A DNA stretch of 64,000 nt from Latrodectus hesperus (Eukaryota; Arthropoda; Arachnida; Araneae; Theridiidae). How positions within the stretch are numbered: position 1 is the first letter of the stretch; each line of letters opens with the position of its first letter. The notes beneath the pieces are model-generated. The model was not told where the DNA came from, made no database searches, and saw only the letters and a program-made list of their open reading frames with translations. Below, piece by piece: positions 1 through 12,800 of this stretch. Made by a program: the position numbers and the translations under genes. The stretch covers positions 84,519,392 to 84,583,391 of the forward strand of contig CM075855.1 of NCBI GenBank assembly GCA_037975125.1, read 5' to 3'.

Positions 1-239
1 TTTATTTAATTAATTTTTTTTGATAAAACTATTCAAATATTATACTGATCAGTTCCACTTTCATGTATTTAAGATATAAATTTAACTTAGTAAATGCAGT
101 TAGCTAATTTTTTTTACAGATTATCCCAGTCAAGTTATATGACTATGAAAAATTGTGATATTGATTAAGCAAATAAACATAATCTATTTAAATTATATCC
201 AGTTAATATTGTTTCGACTGATAAATTCATCATTAGGAC

Positions 240-258
240 CTCTCTCTCTCTCTCTCTG
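240..258. repeat. (TC)n microsatellite
   Basis: About eight CT units near the left end of the window. Confidence 0.85.
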
Positions 259-1225
259 GATGTGATTATTTATTATATAAATGCATTTTTTAACAATAAA
301 TAAAAAGCACCTATAACCTACAAAAAAATTTTGTTTCGAATAAAGTGAATGTGTGCAAAGTATTTCGTATATCCAATTCCTTAATAAATTACATTTATAA
401 TTACACTTTTATTACAAATATTAAGTTATATCATAGTTTACTCACAGCAATTTCTATTAGACGACATAAAAATAGGAGACTGGAATTCTATTATCGTCCA
501 TTTTGTCTGGTTAATGGGCAGTATTTCAGGATTAGAATGCTTAAGAAACGTGTCTAAATTATCAGCTTCTTAAACAACGATGCAGTCTATATTCAATACA
601 ACCATAGAATTACAATATAAGGATACAGATAGTTACTTAAATATATAATTACATTCTATTAGTATAGCTTCAACAATCTAAATCTGGATGCTCGTGAGTC
701 AAAACAATGTAAACCTTCATTTTAAAGGGGGAAAAATTACATAAAGTTTCATAAAAAATTGTATTGGCTTCATTTCATTTGCTGATTAAATTAATAGACT
801 TAGATTCCTTTTTTAACATGTAAAGAAAGAAACCCGAAAAAAGGAGTCTGAAAAAAAATTCCAAAACTAATCAAATAACTTAAAAATCTTCATGTCAATT
901 TCATTGCTTGAAAATGATTTATATGTGTTGATGTCATCAGAAAAGTTATACCTTCATTTTCTAATATCTTGCTTTTATATTGGCATTTTATGTTGAAAAA
1001 TTCTTTTTTCGAACATTAAAAGATAATTTCTTTTTAACGTTTACGTGCTCATTAAATGTTTATTGAGAATTATTTTATAGTAATCATTTTATTTTATGTA
1101 TAAACATATTTTAATTTGAAAGAAATCAGGCATAATCATTATTCTGCATTGTAAATCATTAAAAATTAGAAATATTTTTGAATGTTATAAAATTATTGAC
1201 CAAAAAAAATGTACCATTGTGTAAA

Positions 1226-1362
1226 TGTCTGTCTCCCGACAGTCGCGTTTCACGAAGGTTTATTAGCCTGAGACCAAAAGTTTAAAGTGGATTCCTAATC
1301 ACTACTTATAAACAAGCACGAGGTGGGATTCCAATCCATGAACATTTGAACGCGCTGTCATT
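1226..1362 (-). mobile_element. tRNA-type SINE, degraded copy
   Basis: The segment with GAGGTGGGATTCCAATCCAT aligns to the 45.7 kb SINE (AAGGTGGTATTCGAACCCAC), as do TTTAAAGTGGATTCCTAATC and neighbouring words in the same order. Confidence 0.5.
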
Positions 1363-1584
1363 ATGTAAAACCATGAGTAAATAATTCAGAATAAAAAATT
1401 TCTAACTTTAATTAAGAAATACTTCAAAATCTTAAGAAATAGTCTTAGTAAACACTAAAAATAAGCTCATATTCCTTAGCTGAAATTTCTGATTTTATTA
1501 AATCATTCATCAATCATGATTTTATTATTGTCATTTATTGTGTTATTAAATGTAGTTCACACAAGATTTCATAGGCAAACACTA

Positions 1585-1675
1585 CCGGCGCTCTAGTCTT
1601 TGTTACAAATGTTCATGAGTTTGATTCTTATCTTGGACAATGATGTTATAGTAGTTCGGAAACCACTTCACACAC
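1585..1675 (+). mobile_element. tRNA-type SINE, degraded copy, opposite strand
   Basis: GGCGCTCTAGTCTTTGTTAC and TCATGAGTTTGATTCTTATC match the reverse complement of the 45.7 kb element (AGCGCTCTTGCCTTTGGTTC, TCGTGGGTTCGAATACCACC). It is inverted relative to the copy 220 bases to its left. Confidence 0.5.
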
Positions 1676-4600
1676 ATTTTTATGAATAATTTATAGCTTA
1701 TTTGTATTTCTTTAACCCTGAGAAACTATATTTTATTTTTGTAAGATTTCTCTTATTTAATATTTATACAACTTACATTTAATATTAAAAAAATACTATA
1801 GAAAATAAACACACACACATATATATATGTATGTGTATAAAGTATGTTTTGTGCATTTGTATGATATAGCTCGTAAAAACTATAATTCAATTGAATTTTT
1901 TTTAAAAAATTTATGTTTGCTATTATCGGTGCGGTGAAAGATCGGATTATTTATTATACTGACAACTTTAAAGAATTCAGGATTAAAATTAAGTCTAAAT
2001 TGATTTCAGAAAATTTTTCTTGAATAAATAAATGTATATCCAATTTCAGCATTTGATTATTTCAAATTTATTCCGAAGCCAAACTCAAAATGAGCTTACA
2101 ATCAAATAAAATAAAAAAAATTATACAATGAACTATAAAATTTTTTACTGAAGCAAATATTTTATATGAAATTGATGAACTAAAAAATGTCTATAAATAT
2201 TTTAATTAAATTTAGTTGTTAAAAATTAAATCTCATAGCAAAGATTTCATTGAAAATTTTATTTACTTTTCCAAATCTTATGTTTGGAAACAAAAATTGT
2301 TTATCGGATAAGCTTAATATTCTGGTAAATCAAACCACTTTACCCTAAAAATTAAGGGGCACACTTTGCACGGGAGTTGGTCCTCAAAAGAAGAGTAATC
2401 AATCACCATAAAATCTTCAATATTCGGGGAGAAGATGACACTCACCTTGTTTGAAAGGGGAAATATCTTATTCCCGCTCCGCAGTAGATGCATTTTCTAA
2501 TCATGAAAATAGCTAATATAAATTATTTTCCAAAATTCTTCAAAAAGGTTCTGAGTTAAACAATAACAGTTTCTTAAGTTTGAAACTAACTGATATTAAA
2601 AAAAGTAATTTTACTTATTATATTTAAAATAGTATATTTATAGTATTTCATATTTTAACTTATTTATAATAAAAATGATTTTGACTTATTAATTTGAATA
2701 ATTATTCCGAATGAAAAATATTTATGAATCATTGTAAATAAGCTGAAAAAAATTATTGTATTTTAAATTTTTAATAGAATAAAACATTAATAAGATGGAT
2801 TATTTCGGAGCAATAAAACTAATTTTAATATTCTTGTTAAGAAACAAATACATTGGTATATATATATTGGTGTGTCTTTCAAGACAAGAAACACTTAAAC
2901 ATTTACTTTATATAATTCTTTAATTGTATATCATGTTAAATAAGTTCAATGAAAAATCGAGACACACATTCAAAACGGTGGTAATACAGCCCCAATATAA
3001 TACGATTAATGAATGAAATTCGATACATTTATCGAATTTTAATACACGAAAAAATAATCAAAAAATGGTTTATTAAGGTATAATAGTTCAAAAATTTTGC
3101 TCTTTAATAATTGAAAAAAACACTCATAGAAGCAACATGGAAATAATGTTCCTATAAAATACGGGAAGATATATATATAAAATACGTTAATAAAATACGT
3201 TTTTAGTCTTAGCGTGTCCATCTTTCAAATCTTCAACTTGGAATTTTATAGGTTTATATAAAGGCAATATATATAAGCACTTTATATAAGCACTAATATA
3301 AGGGATTATATTAGTGACAAAATAAAGTTACGCTCCCGATAAAATCATATTTGGCTCTGCACTGTTTAATGGACGGGATAATGTATAGGGATGTTTGAAC
3401 TTTATTCTAAAAGAAAATATAGTAAACTAAATTTCATTCTATTAGAAAAAATTCACATTTGCACAACATTCCACTTATGTATCACTGCCTAACAGGATTT
3501 TTGCTTTTACACGTTCAAAAATAAATGTAGCTTAAAATATCCGTGGAAGGAATGATGCTGTTACTGAAAATATATTAATATATTCTAAAATATATCTATC
3601 CATTCAGGGATCGTTCAAATATAATTTGAGATATTTTTAAATCATCACATTGCAAAAAATAAATAAATAAATAAATTAAATTAAATACATGTTCTTTCCA
3701 TCATTAGGATAACACTAATTTAATAAATAATTGCAATTTAAGAGCAATTAATATTATGTAAACATGTTTATCTTGAACAATACGTATTAAACGTGTTTCT
3801 TAACCTATGAAGGAAGAATTGAGATTCTAACCATGTATAAAGCTTAAGAAATATTTAATAAGAAAACGTTAAATTTTGAACAAAGAATAAAATTAATTCA
3901 CAAAATAAAAGAGTCATTATACTGATGATTTTTAATTTGTACAGAAATGAAAACTTTCTAACATAATTATTTTAATTGTTTAAACAATAGTATCATTTTC
4001 ATTACACCAGAAATGACAAATGAAATTAAAAATTAAGTCATTGCAATATTTACCAGATGTAATTTCTATATTTGAAGCAACAGAATTGCCTAAAAATATT
4101 TAAATAATTACTATCCCCCTCCCCATGAATAGTGAAGAATATTAGTCATAATATTCAGTCCTATCATTTAAACTCTTTAGAACTTTGTAATCGAATGAGT
4201 TGAGTGATGAAATTTTTTTAGTATATTTATTTTTGTAAAATTTATTTCTGTATTTTCCTAACTAATTATTTCCCAATTATTTCTATATTGTGTATAGTGT
4301 AGAAAGAAGGATTAATACAAAAAGCTGTTCAAAATTAATCTGGTACTGACAAATTAAAAAATTAAAGTAATATTAGAAATTGAAATTAAAAAAAAACTTT
4401 ATTATATAAGTAAAATTATTAAAATCCGTTTTAATTAATTAATTTATTTAAAAATTAATGCCAGAAAAATTACTTTGAAAATATCTGTAGATTAATTATT
4501 TACAGTTAAGTTTGTACATTATGATACATAAAAAATGCGTGCAACTTGATAGTGTTCGATTGTTCCGTTAAGAATAATTTATTCCATTATGTTATTTTAC

Positions 4601-6139
4601 CCAAATAAGAAAACATAAAAAAAGAAGAGATTGACGTCTACCATATGTGATCACACTGGTTTTGGTTTTAATTCATTATTTTCATTATTAATATTTTCAA
4701 TATTTGATGTTAAAGGAGTTATTATATTTGGTGATCAGAATATGTTTCAATACATATTTTAATAATTGCATATAATATCGAGTACAGTAAAAAAATTGGA
4801 GAATTTAATTTACTGCAACTTCTAAGAAATTTCCAGAGGGTATTTGTATTTTCTTAGTTTTCTCTAACAAATTTCGTTAATACATATTGTAAATAAAGTA
4901 GAAGGAAAACACTAAAATTTACTGTTAATTTTCCAAAGTTTCCGAGAAATCTCATTGTCAAACTTTAGTGCTCATTAATTTGTTATAAGTATTGGAATCT
5001 TAATCAATCAATGTAAAATGTTTCTTTTAAGCTTATTGGTTAGATAATAATCAGGTAGGAATTCGAATTTTCTTAAAAACAAAAATAATGGAACTATTTG
5101 AGATATGGTACATAATAATAACCCTGTAACGTAATGTTATATATGTATTGTATATATATTATAAAATGATGTGATTCGTAATAAATTTCTAAGATACATT
5201 TCTGCAAAATCTGGTTTTACCGAGAAAATAATAAAGTATAGGTTAAAATTTAAACCTTTAATATTTTTCATTTGTGTAGTACATAATCAATGTGATGATT
5301 TAGATTAACATTATTATAAACCCATATTTTAAAAATGATTCCCAATGAAATTTGTAATGTATAATAGTATTAATTTGCATCAAAATATATAAAAAAGCTA
5401 ATAAAATTATAAATATATATGAAGCAAAAAATTTTAAAATTAATATAAATTTTGCTTACAATAAATAAACTAATATTGAAAATAAGAAATTATATTTATC
5501 TGTGAGCATTTAAAAGAATTATTTTGTTTTAAATTTTTTTCTTTAACGACTTTTCCTAATAAGTTTCGGTTTCCATTAAGTTACACTCTCTATTTCCTTT
5601 AAAAGAGGAAACACTGCTTTTAACAGCTACAATTGACCACGCCTATCTAAATGCTTATCTCATAGGTTTACTATACATCGATATAGGCAGAGAATACGGC
5701 AATGAATACGCCAATAGTTCACCTTGGCGAAGAATACTTCCCAGCAGATCCGCTTGCGGAAATATCCCCCCTCTTTCTTTGATTAAAATCCGATTTATAG
5801 TCGCTTTTACAGCCAGGACAAAAGCATTGTTTTGCCATTTTATTATAATAAAAGTATTTCGAAATTACAAAAACATAAGTATCAACTGTTTTTTTTTATT
5901 ATTATTACATTACATATATTCGCACTTGTATGCTTGATTCTTGAGATCCGCTTGTAAGTCTTCGTCGATAATAGGACAAATAGCACAATGACAGATGTAC
6001 AACCACAGAAGAATAACGAAGAAAACACACAGGGCGATGAAGTATCAACTGTAAAATGCTACACAACACAATGTTTGTAAATTCAATCACATGCACTTGA
6101 GATGCTTTTTACGCCGCCTGGTGTCAAAAATGTTCAGGA

Positions 6140-6350
6140 AAGTCTTCCAAGATGGCGTGTCATTTTTTGGAAGCCGCCAATAGGGGAGTTGTTGGTCTAT
6201 TATCTTGGTCGTTGGCTATTTCAAAGCTGAAGTTCGAACGCGATCGTTATTGGTTGACGGCTATCGCGCATAGTGACGTAATATAGGTTGGCGACAGAGC
6301 TGTAGAGCTCTTAGGGTAGCTGTAGAGCTAGAGGGTGTTGTCTTAGCGCA
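6140..6350 (+). promoter_or_regulatory. Probable promoter of the FAAP100-like gene
   Basis: This block is much richer in CpG and G+C than its surroundings. It holds a YY1-like CAAGATGGCG near 6150, a forward CCAAT (GCCGCCAATAG near 6173) and a reversed one (TTATTGGTTG near 6250). It also holds a CRE-like TGACGTAA near 6274 and a 20-21 base tandem duplication of AGCTGTAGAGCT at 6298-6335. YY1 and CCAAT sites typically lie near start sites of TATA-less housekeeping genes. The start site itself is not visible. Confidence 0.5.
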
Positions 6351-6632
6351 AAAATTTGAAATCGCACCAATCCCGTACGGGTCTGGTAACTTTTACCAAT
6401 TATACAGCTGACATAAGTATGTCTGAGAAATCGAAGCACGTAAATAAGTATTCGCGCATAATGTGGTTTACAATGTTGATGACATTGTATTATATATAAG
6501 AAGTGAATTTCAAAATACTCTTTTAACAAATTTCATCTCTTCTCTCCATGAAAATTTTTTACATTTGTAAAAAATATGTGCCTCATTTATATTTAATTCA
6601 TTTATAAATCATACATAAAAAAATAATTTAAT

Positions 6633-6890
6633 ATGAATGAAAATTTCAAACTTACAATTATTAGAAACTTGGGTGCATTGAACACGTCTTTGCAAAAATT
6701 GGGTTCCTTTAGGATATTTACTGATTCGGATTTTAATACTAATGGCGTTTTGTATTGGTTTCACGTAGGAACACGGCGAGTTATGTGCTGGAAGTTTAAT
6801 TTAGATCAATGTACAAATAAAATTGATTTCACTGATGAAGCACCAGGAAAACTTTATAAATCACCGAATTTAACTACAATTTCTTACTTG
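6633..6890 (+). CDS. FAAP100: FAAP100-like exon 1 (residues 1-86)
   Basis: Starts at the ATG that opens the frame, MNENFKLTIIRNLG. The donor is TTG|GTATGT, phase 0. The start lies about 300 bases downstream of a promoter-like block. The text after the donor stays open for a few codons but is intronic. The exon encodes the first strands of the propeller-like half, including VMCWKFNLDQ. Confidence 0.8.
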
Positions 6891-9800
6891 GTATGTGAAT
6901 TGATTGGATGCGTTTGTTTATATTAAATAAATATCTCAATGCATTTCAATGTTATAAGCATAATTAAAATTTCCAAAAGCCTGATTAATGTTTTAGATTA
7001 ATTTAATGAGAAAATAGGCATAGTTTAACTAATATTTTTAATACAATTAAAATGTCTAAAGAACATTTATGTAAGGTACTAAATTTCCCTTAGTCATTAA
7101 TAACTTTATCGATATGAAACAAGAAGCTTAATTTTATGTTATGGTTATGTAGGCTAAAGATTCAATTCGTATGAGAAATTTTGTCAGCAGAACATTAAGA
7201 ATAGTATTGGCCATTGAAAAAGTGAAATTTGGTAACTAAGGCAGTTAAATGAAATGGAAAAAAATTAAATATTTAGTAAGAAAGATAAATAAAATTCATA
7301 AGGTACATCAAAGAATTTTAGAAATTGACACACCTTTAGCATTTATAAAAGGGTACATTACAATTAATAAAAAACATGTTAATATAATCTGTATGATGGT
7401 ATTTAATAAAAATAAATAAATGAGGGGGGGGGAAATCAACACTTTTGTGTTGTACTGGTAGATAAAAAATGGAGAAATATATTTCAATTTATAATTTGAT
7501 AAAAATTTCTTAATTATGCCTTTTGCATTATTATTTCTAATAATAAGCATACCTTGGTAAATTTTTTACTATGTATAAACATTCCATTACATATATTGAA
7601 TAAGTTAGTCATAACAGCATTTTGAGCTTTTTACATTTATTAATTTTACAGATTTATATTGATGTATATTTTATTAGTGAGAATCTGACATTGCATGTCA
7701 ATAAAACAAAATATCGTATCATAAATCAATTTAACTAATTCAATTTAATCTCATATGCCATTAGCTTTGTTAACTTTACTTCTGTAATTCTTTATTTATT
7801 AGCTAGTTTTTTTCAGTTTTTAATTATGGTAATATGGATATAAGATTATTGTTCATATTAAAAATTTTTTTGGTGCATTATAATTAGAAACTTTTTTAAG
7901 AGAAGTTTTATTAATTGTTTCTAAGTATTTTGAAATTCTAATTCACATACATAATAAACCTAACTATATTTTGAGTTAAGATTATTTTTATAAAATAAAA
8001 TTTGATATTTAAAATTATTGGCAGAAATTATCTTTGTGAATAGGGATGATGTCTAATTAATAAAAATATTTTCTATATGTCTATTGAATATGCCCATTCT
8101 TTCATATTTAATTATTCTAGAAATTATTGTGTGTTTTTAGGTGCTGCCTTTTTTGTGAATTTCTTTTATTTTTATTTGTTAATGAGTTTTTATTTGTTAA
8201 TTTTGATAGGAAATTTTGTAATTTTAAAGTAAGCTTAAAAAGTATTTATAATTTGTGTTGATAATGCAAATGTTAAAAACTATCAAATTTTATGTTAAAA
8301 AGTATTTCATTTTTAGAGTTTTCTTAATTTCTTGAGATTATCCTGTATTTTAATTAGAGTATTTTTTTACCCTTTAAATTGCTAAAAAGATAAATTTGTT
8401 ATCCTTCTAATCAAGTAAAAGTTTTATAGAAATTATGTCAATATTTTATCATATATTCTTGTATAAAGGGAATGAAATGCTTTTATTGTTGGGCCAACTC
8501 ATAAATAAATAAAAATATTGACTTCATTATTTATTGAAAAGATTAATAAAATAGTATTGAGATTTCCATTAATACTGGAGTAGATACAAATAAGGCTAAT
8601 GTTTGTCACATACCCTTTTTCTAATTTATAAAGTACCATGCAATAGTATATAAGTATGTAAAAAATTAAAGCTTAATAAATAATATATTTTACTGAAATT
8701 TAAAATATATTGTATACACGTGTAAGAATATTCATTTAAGAAAAAGGAAATACTTATTTAAATATTTCAGTAAATTCAGATTTGTGAAATTATTTTATAA
8801 TTGATATAGAGAAGTGGTATTCTACTTTTTTTATATTAGTTATAAAAATAACTAATATAAAAAGTTAAGATAAAATGAACTAAATTTTTTTCCTGTCTTT
8901 TTGTTTTAATTTAAAGTGAAATCTTCTTAAAATTGATCAGGGCATTTCTATTCAATGAATAATAATTTTTAATTAATTTTAAAGTGAAACCTAATTGTTA
9001 AAAATAAAACTAATATTTAATAAGAATATGTTAGATATTTAAATTAATCTATTACGTAAAAAATGTTGAAAAAATAAAATTTTGTCCTCATAACTTTTGC
9101 ATAAAATATTGAAGTAATCTATATACTAAAATAATGAAATCATTACAGTTGATTGTTGAGCAACAAATTAAACTGCTATGCATAGATGCCTTTGCAAAAA
9201 TATCATAAGTTTAATATTTTTCTTTCTTTTATTGATTTTAAGAAAATACTTTTAATTTTTATTGGAAGTAAAGTATTTAAACTGATGTGCAATATATAGG
9301 ATTGTTTTTTACTGAAATATCTGTGATTTATAAAATTCTGTCTTTAATGAATATTTTTGTATATAGATTGCACCCTTTGTTTTTGAAATAGTTATAGCAC
9401 TTTAAAAAAAACTCTTCAAAATGTTATTTTTAGTTAGATTTGTATTAACAAAAATTATAAAGAATTCAACTTTTCCAAATTTTGAACATATTGTATAAAT
9501 TGAATTTAGGAGACCTTAAAACTCCATGAGAGTGGAAATGATATCATTTTAGTGAAAATATAATTGCCAAAATGTATCTTTTTTAACAAGAGCTCTCCTG
9601 TGAGTTGAATTTTACCTGATTTTTATACTCTCATGTTTTAAATTATTTCACTTCTTGTTTTGAACTTTGTATTTGTTCATGGTCTCATGGATCTGGTTTA
9701 ATGTATTGGTTAACCAGATAGGATAAGCAACAATAACAAATTATTTCATGCACTTTATACACTTTGACTCAGACACCCCAGATTTATAAGATATACCAGA

Positions 9801-12800
9801 TTATGAACACTTCCATAAAAAGATTTAACGTATGTTCATATTTTATGATTTATATATATTTTCATGTAACATATTTTCTATTATATAAATTATATATATA
9901 ACGTAATACTAAATTTCATTTAAGTGGGAAATTTAATCATATTTTATAATTTTTATTAAATTAATGAAAGAAAATAATTTTTGAAATGTAGAATAAAAAT
10001 ACATGTTAGTTAATATGGGATCTGACCAATTGGGTATCTGATTTTGAGATCAATTGGGATGTGAAAGTAACCATCATTTTTCATTTGGTTGCAGAGAGAA
10101 TAAGTAAGAATTCAAGAATTGCTCTGATCATAGAAATTTGGCTTACAATTTATAAAAAAATCATTAAAAACCTTTTTAGAAATTAAAAAATAGAAAAGTT
10201 TCAATCACTTGCATATCTATGTCATTCTTTGTTTTTGATAACAAACTAATCTTATTTAAGACTTCTTAGAAAATTTTATGTTTACTGTAATAAAGAAAAA
10301 TTACTTTAAAAAAGAGCACAGTAATTTAAACTTAGGAATATCTTGTCTGATAATATTAAAGTAAGTTTTAACTTTTCTATAGATTATGGATTCAAAAGCT
10401 TAGGTAGAAGATTAAATTTCCTTTAATTGTAAAAAACTAATTTCTACTTAAATAATTATGCAATTCTTTTTATATGACATAGTACATAATTCTTCATCAT
10501 TAAAATCAATCAACGATGCTTTACTTTATTTTCATGTTTGTCTCTCTTTATAAAATAAACATTGTATTTTAATATGAAATCCAATTTAATAAATTTTTAT
10601 ATCAAAGTTATCCTTGAATGATAATGACTTTTTGTTTTAAACTTTTAAAATGTTTATCAGTTATAGAATAAAAATTTTGTCATTATAAGTATATTGAGGA
10701 AAAGAAATTTTTAATTTAATACTTTAAAATATTTATTGCAAGTATTGAAATTTCTTATCTATCAAATCTGTTAAAATCTGTTATTTCTACTATTTTTATT
10801 TATGATTTTTTAAAAAAAATATATAAACTAATTCAATTTAAAGCAACTCGTGTGTTTTCCAGAATTTAATCTTATAAATGCTTGTATATTTTGAAGATCT
10901 TGATGTGGTAAATGCATTTTTTTTTTGCTATTAAATATATAATAAACCAATTTAAGGAAATGTAATAAATTTGTACAAAATTTCTACATAGTAATTGAAT
11001 CATTGTGCCTTAATTTTAATTTTGTAATTAATTATAACACTTTAAAATATTCATTATATTTATTTAGTTAAGAATAAAATATTAAAATATCTGTTTAAAT
11101 AATTGATGTTTTAGCCCTTTATAGTCTCATATTATTATTATTTCCTATTACTCATTCTTTATTTTTTTATGTTCTAGAAAGTACTAAATTTGCCAGTGGA
11201 AGTTATTCATTTCATTTCCGACAAACAAAATTTGTGGGCCGTGAGTAGTGAAGGTTGCTTAGATCTTAAATTTCACTTAGAGTGAGTTTTATAAAAAATA
11301 ATTAAAAAATATGTATATTTCTATTTTTTTAAAACATAAGTTTGTTAAGTGATATAGAAGAAAAAAATTAATTTAAAATTTCATATTTCTCTTTATTAAA
11401 TTTTTTTACTGAAATCCATTATTTATTTATTATTAAATAGAATTTAATAATGAAAAAGAGGATGAAGACCCTAGAGCATTTTTTATGAAAAATATATCTT
11501 TTAAATATTTTTACTAACGTCACAATTTAAAGTTTGTAATTTTTCTTGGCATTCTTTTCTATTTTTCTGTAAAAGCATAGCAGATTGAACTATTTTAAAT
11601 TAATAAAACATCAATAATGCTGTCAAAAATGTAATTAGCAGAAATTATTCAAAGTTGATGAGTAAAAAATTTAAATCTATTGCCTATATTTACAAAATCA
11701 TTTCTTTGTGGCACTTTTAATGCAATATATAATACACAAAATAAATCTCTGAATAAAAGGAATTGAATCACCATAATTATGGTATAATAAATAAGAGAGT
11801 TTTTAATAATTTGTAGAGTTTTTTAGTTATAAACATTTTTTTCTTTGATATAAACAGTTTTTATCAGTATTTAAGAATAGTTGTAAATCAAAATTTGTCA
11901 TGCAGTTTAATTCTTCAGTTTATTTTATTGCATTAAGCTTATTTTCTATAAATGATTATAATGTTTCCTGTACATTTATCTTTAAATATGAACGAATATC
12001 AGCATTTGTTCCTAATCATTCCAAATCTTGATAATGTTTGCTTAAAATAAATATTTATGTAAGCTGTCATATATCTTCTTGGTCTCTTTTAGATGCTCCA
12101 GAATTAGTCACATATTTCAAACTTGTAACCTTCCTGTCAAATGTATGAATTGTACTCATTTTCATCATGCAGACTGAAAACTTTGCTTAAAGGAATCAAA
12201 GAAAATATTTTCAATCAATATAAGTTAATCAGAATCTATGATATCCAGAAATTTAAAATGTATTATTAACTGGACAATTAAAATTTGAATTATATACAAT
12301 GACAATAAAAAAAAAACAGTTTCTATTTTAATTGAAACTGACATTACTGTTGGCTCATCCCTCCTCTATCCATAAGTGCAACTTGGCAAAGGAAAAATTA
12401 ATTTTTGGTGAAAGTATTCTACAACAGTTAAAATTCCCTTTGTTGCAACAATTGCTAACAAAAAATAAATATATAAAATTGAAAAAAACTTACAAAATGG
12501 ATAATAATTAAATACATTTCTTTTAAAAAACTGAAGATTCAAAAATATCACTTCATTTGAGAGTTCAGAGATAGAAAATCCCTTAGCTGGTGTAAATCAA
12601 AGTATTGATATGTATATATAGTTACCAGCCCATATCTAATTTCTTTTAAAGGTATCAAAACACAAAATTGGAAAAAAAGGAATAAAATAATATGTTGGAA
12701 TACAATTGCAGGGACAATTATTTGATACTTTTATGTTGAATATTGTGATGTACAAGTTTTGATATTAACCAAGACATTTAATTGATAAATGTTAACAATA

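Larger units (their letters stand above)
1..6100. other. Non-coding left flank
   Basis: AT-rich sequence without recognisable genes. It holds the (TC)n tract, two SINE fragments and a CA/TA tract near 1811-1838. It also has a donor-like CAAG|GTGAGTG on the minus strand near 2445 and CpG-richer DNA from about 5640. The short ATG frame at 5988-6080 is described in the findings. Confidence 0.6.

Noticed and set aside
345..557. 70-codon plus-strand ORF
   Set aside because: No recognisable motif, AT-driven composition, no splice or promoter context; consistent with a chance frame.
2440..2500. Minus-strand frame starting ATGCATCTACTGCGG with donor CAAG|GTGAGTG
   Set aside because: Only 16 codons, no partner exon in the window and no recognisable peptide; the donor alone is not enough to call a gene.
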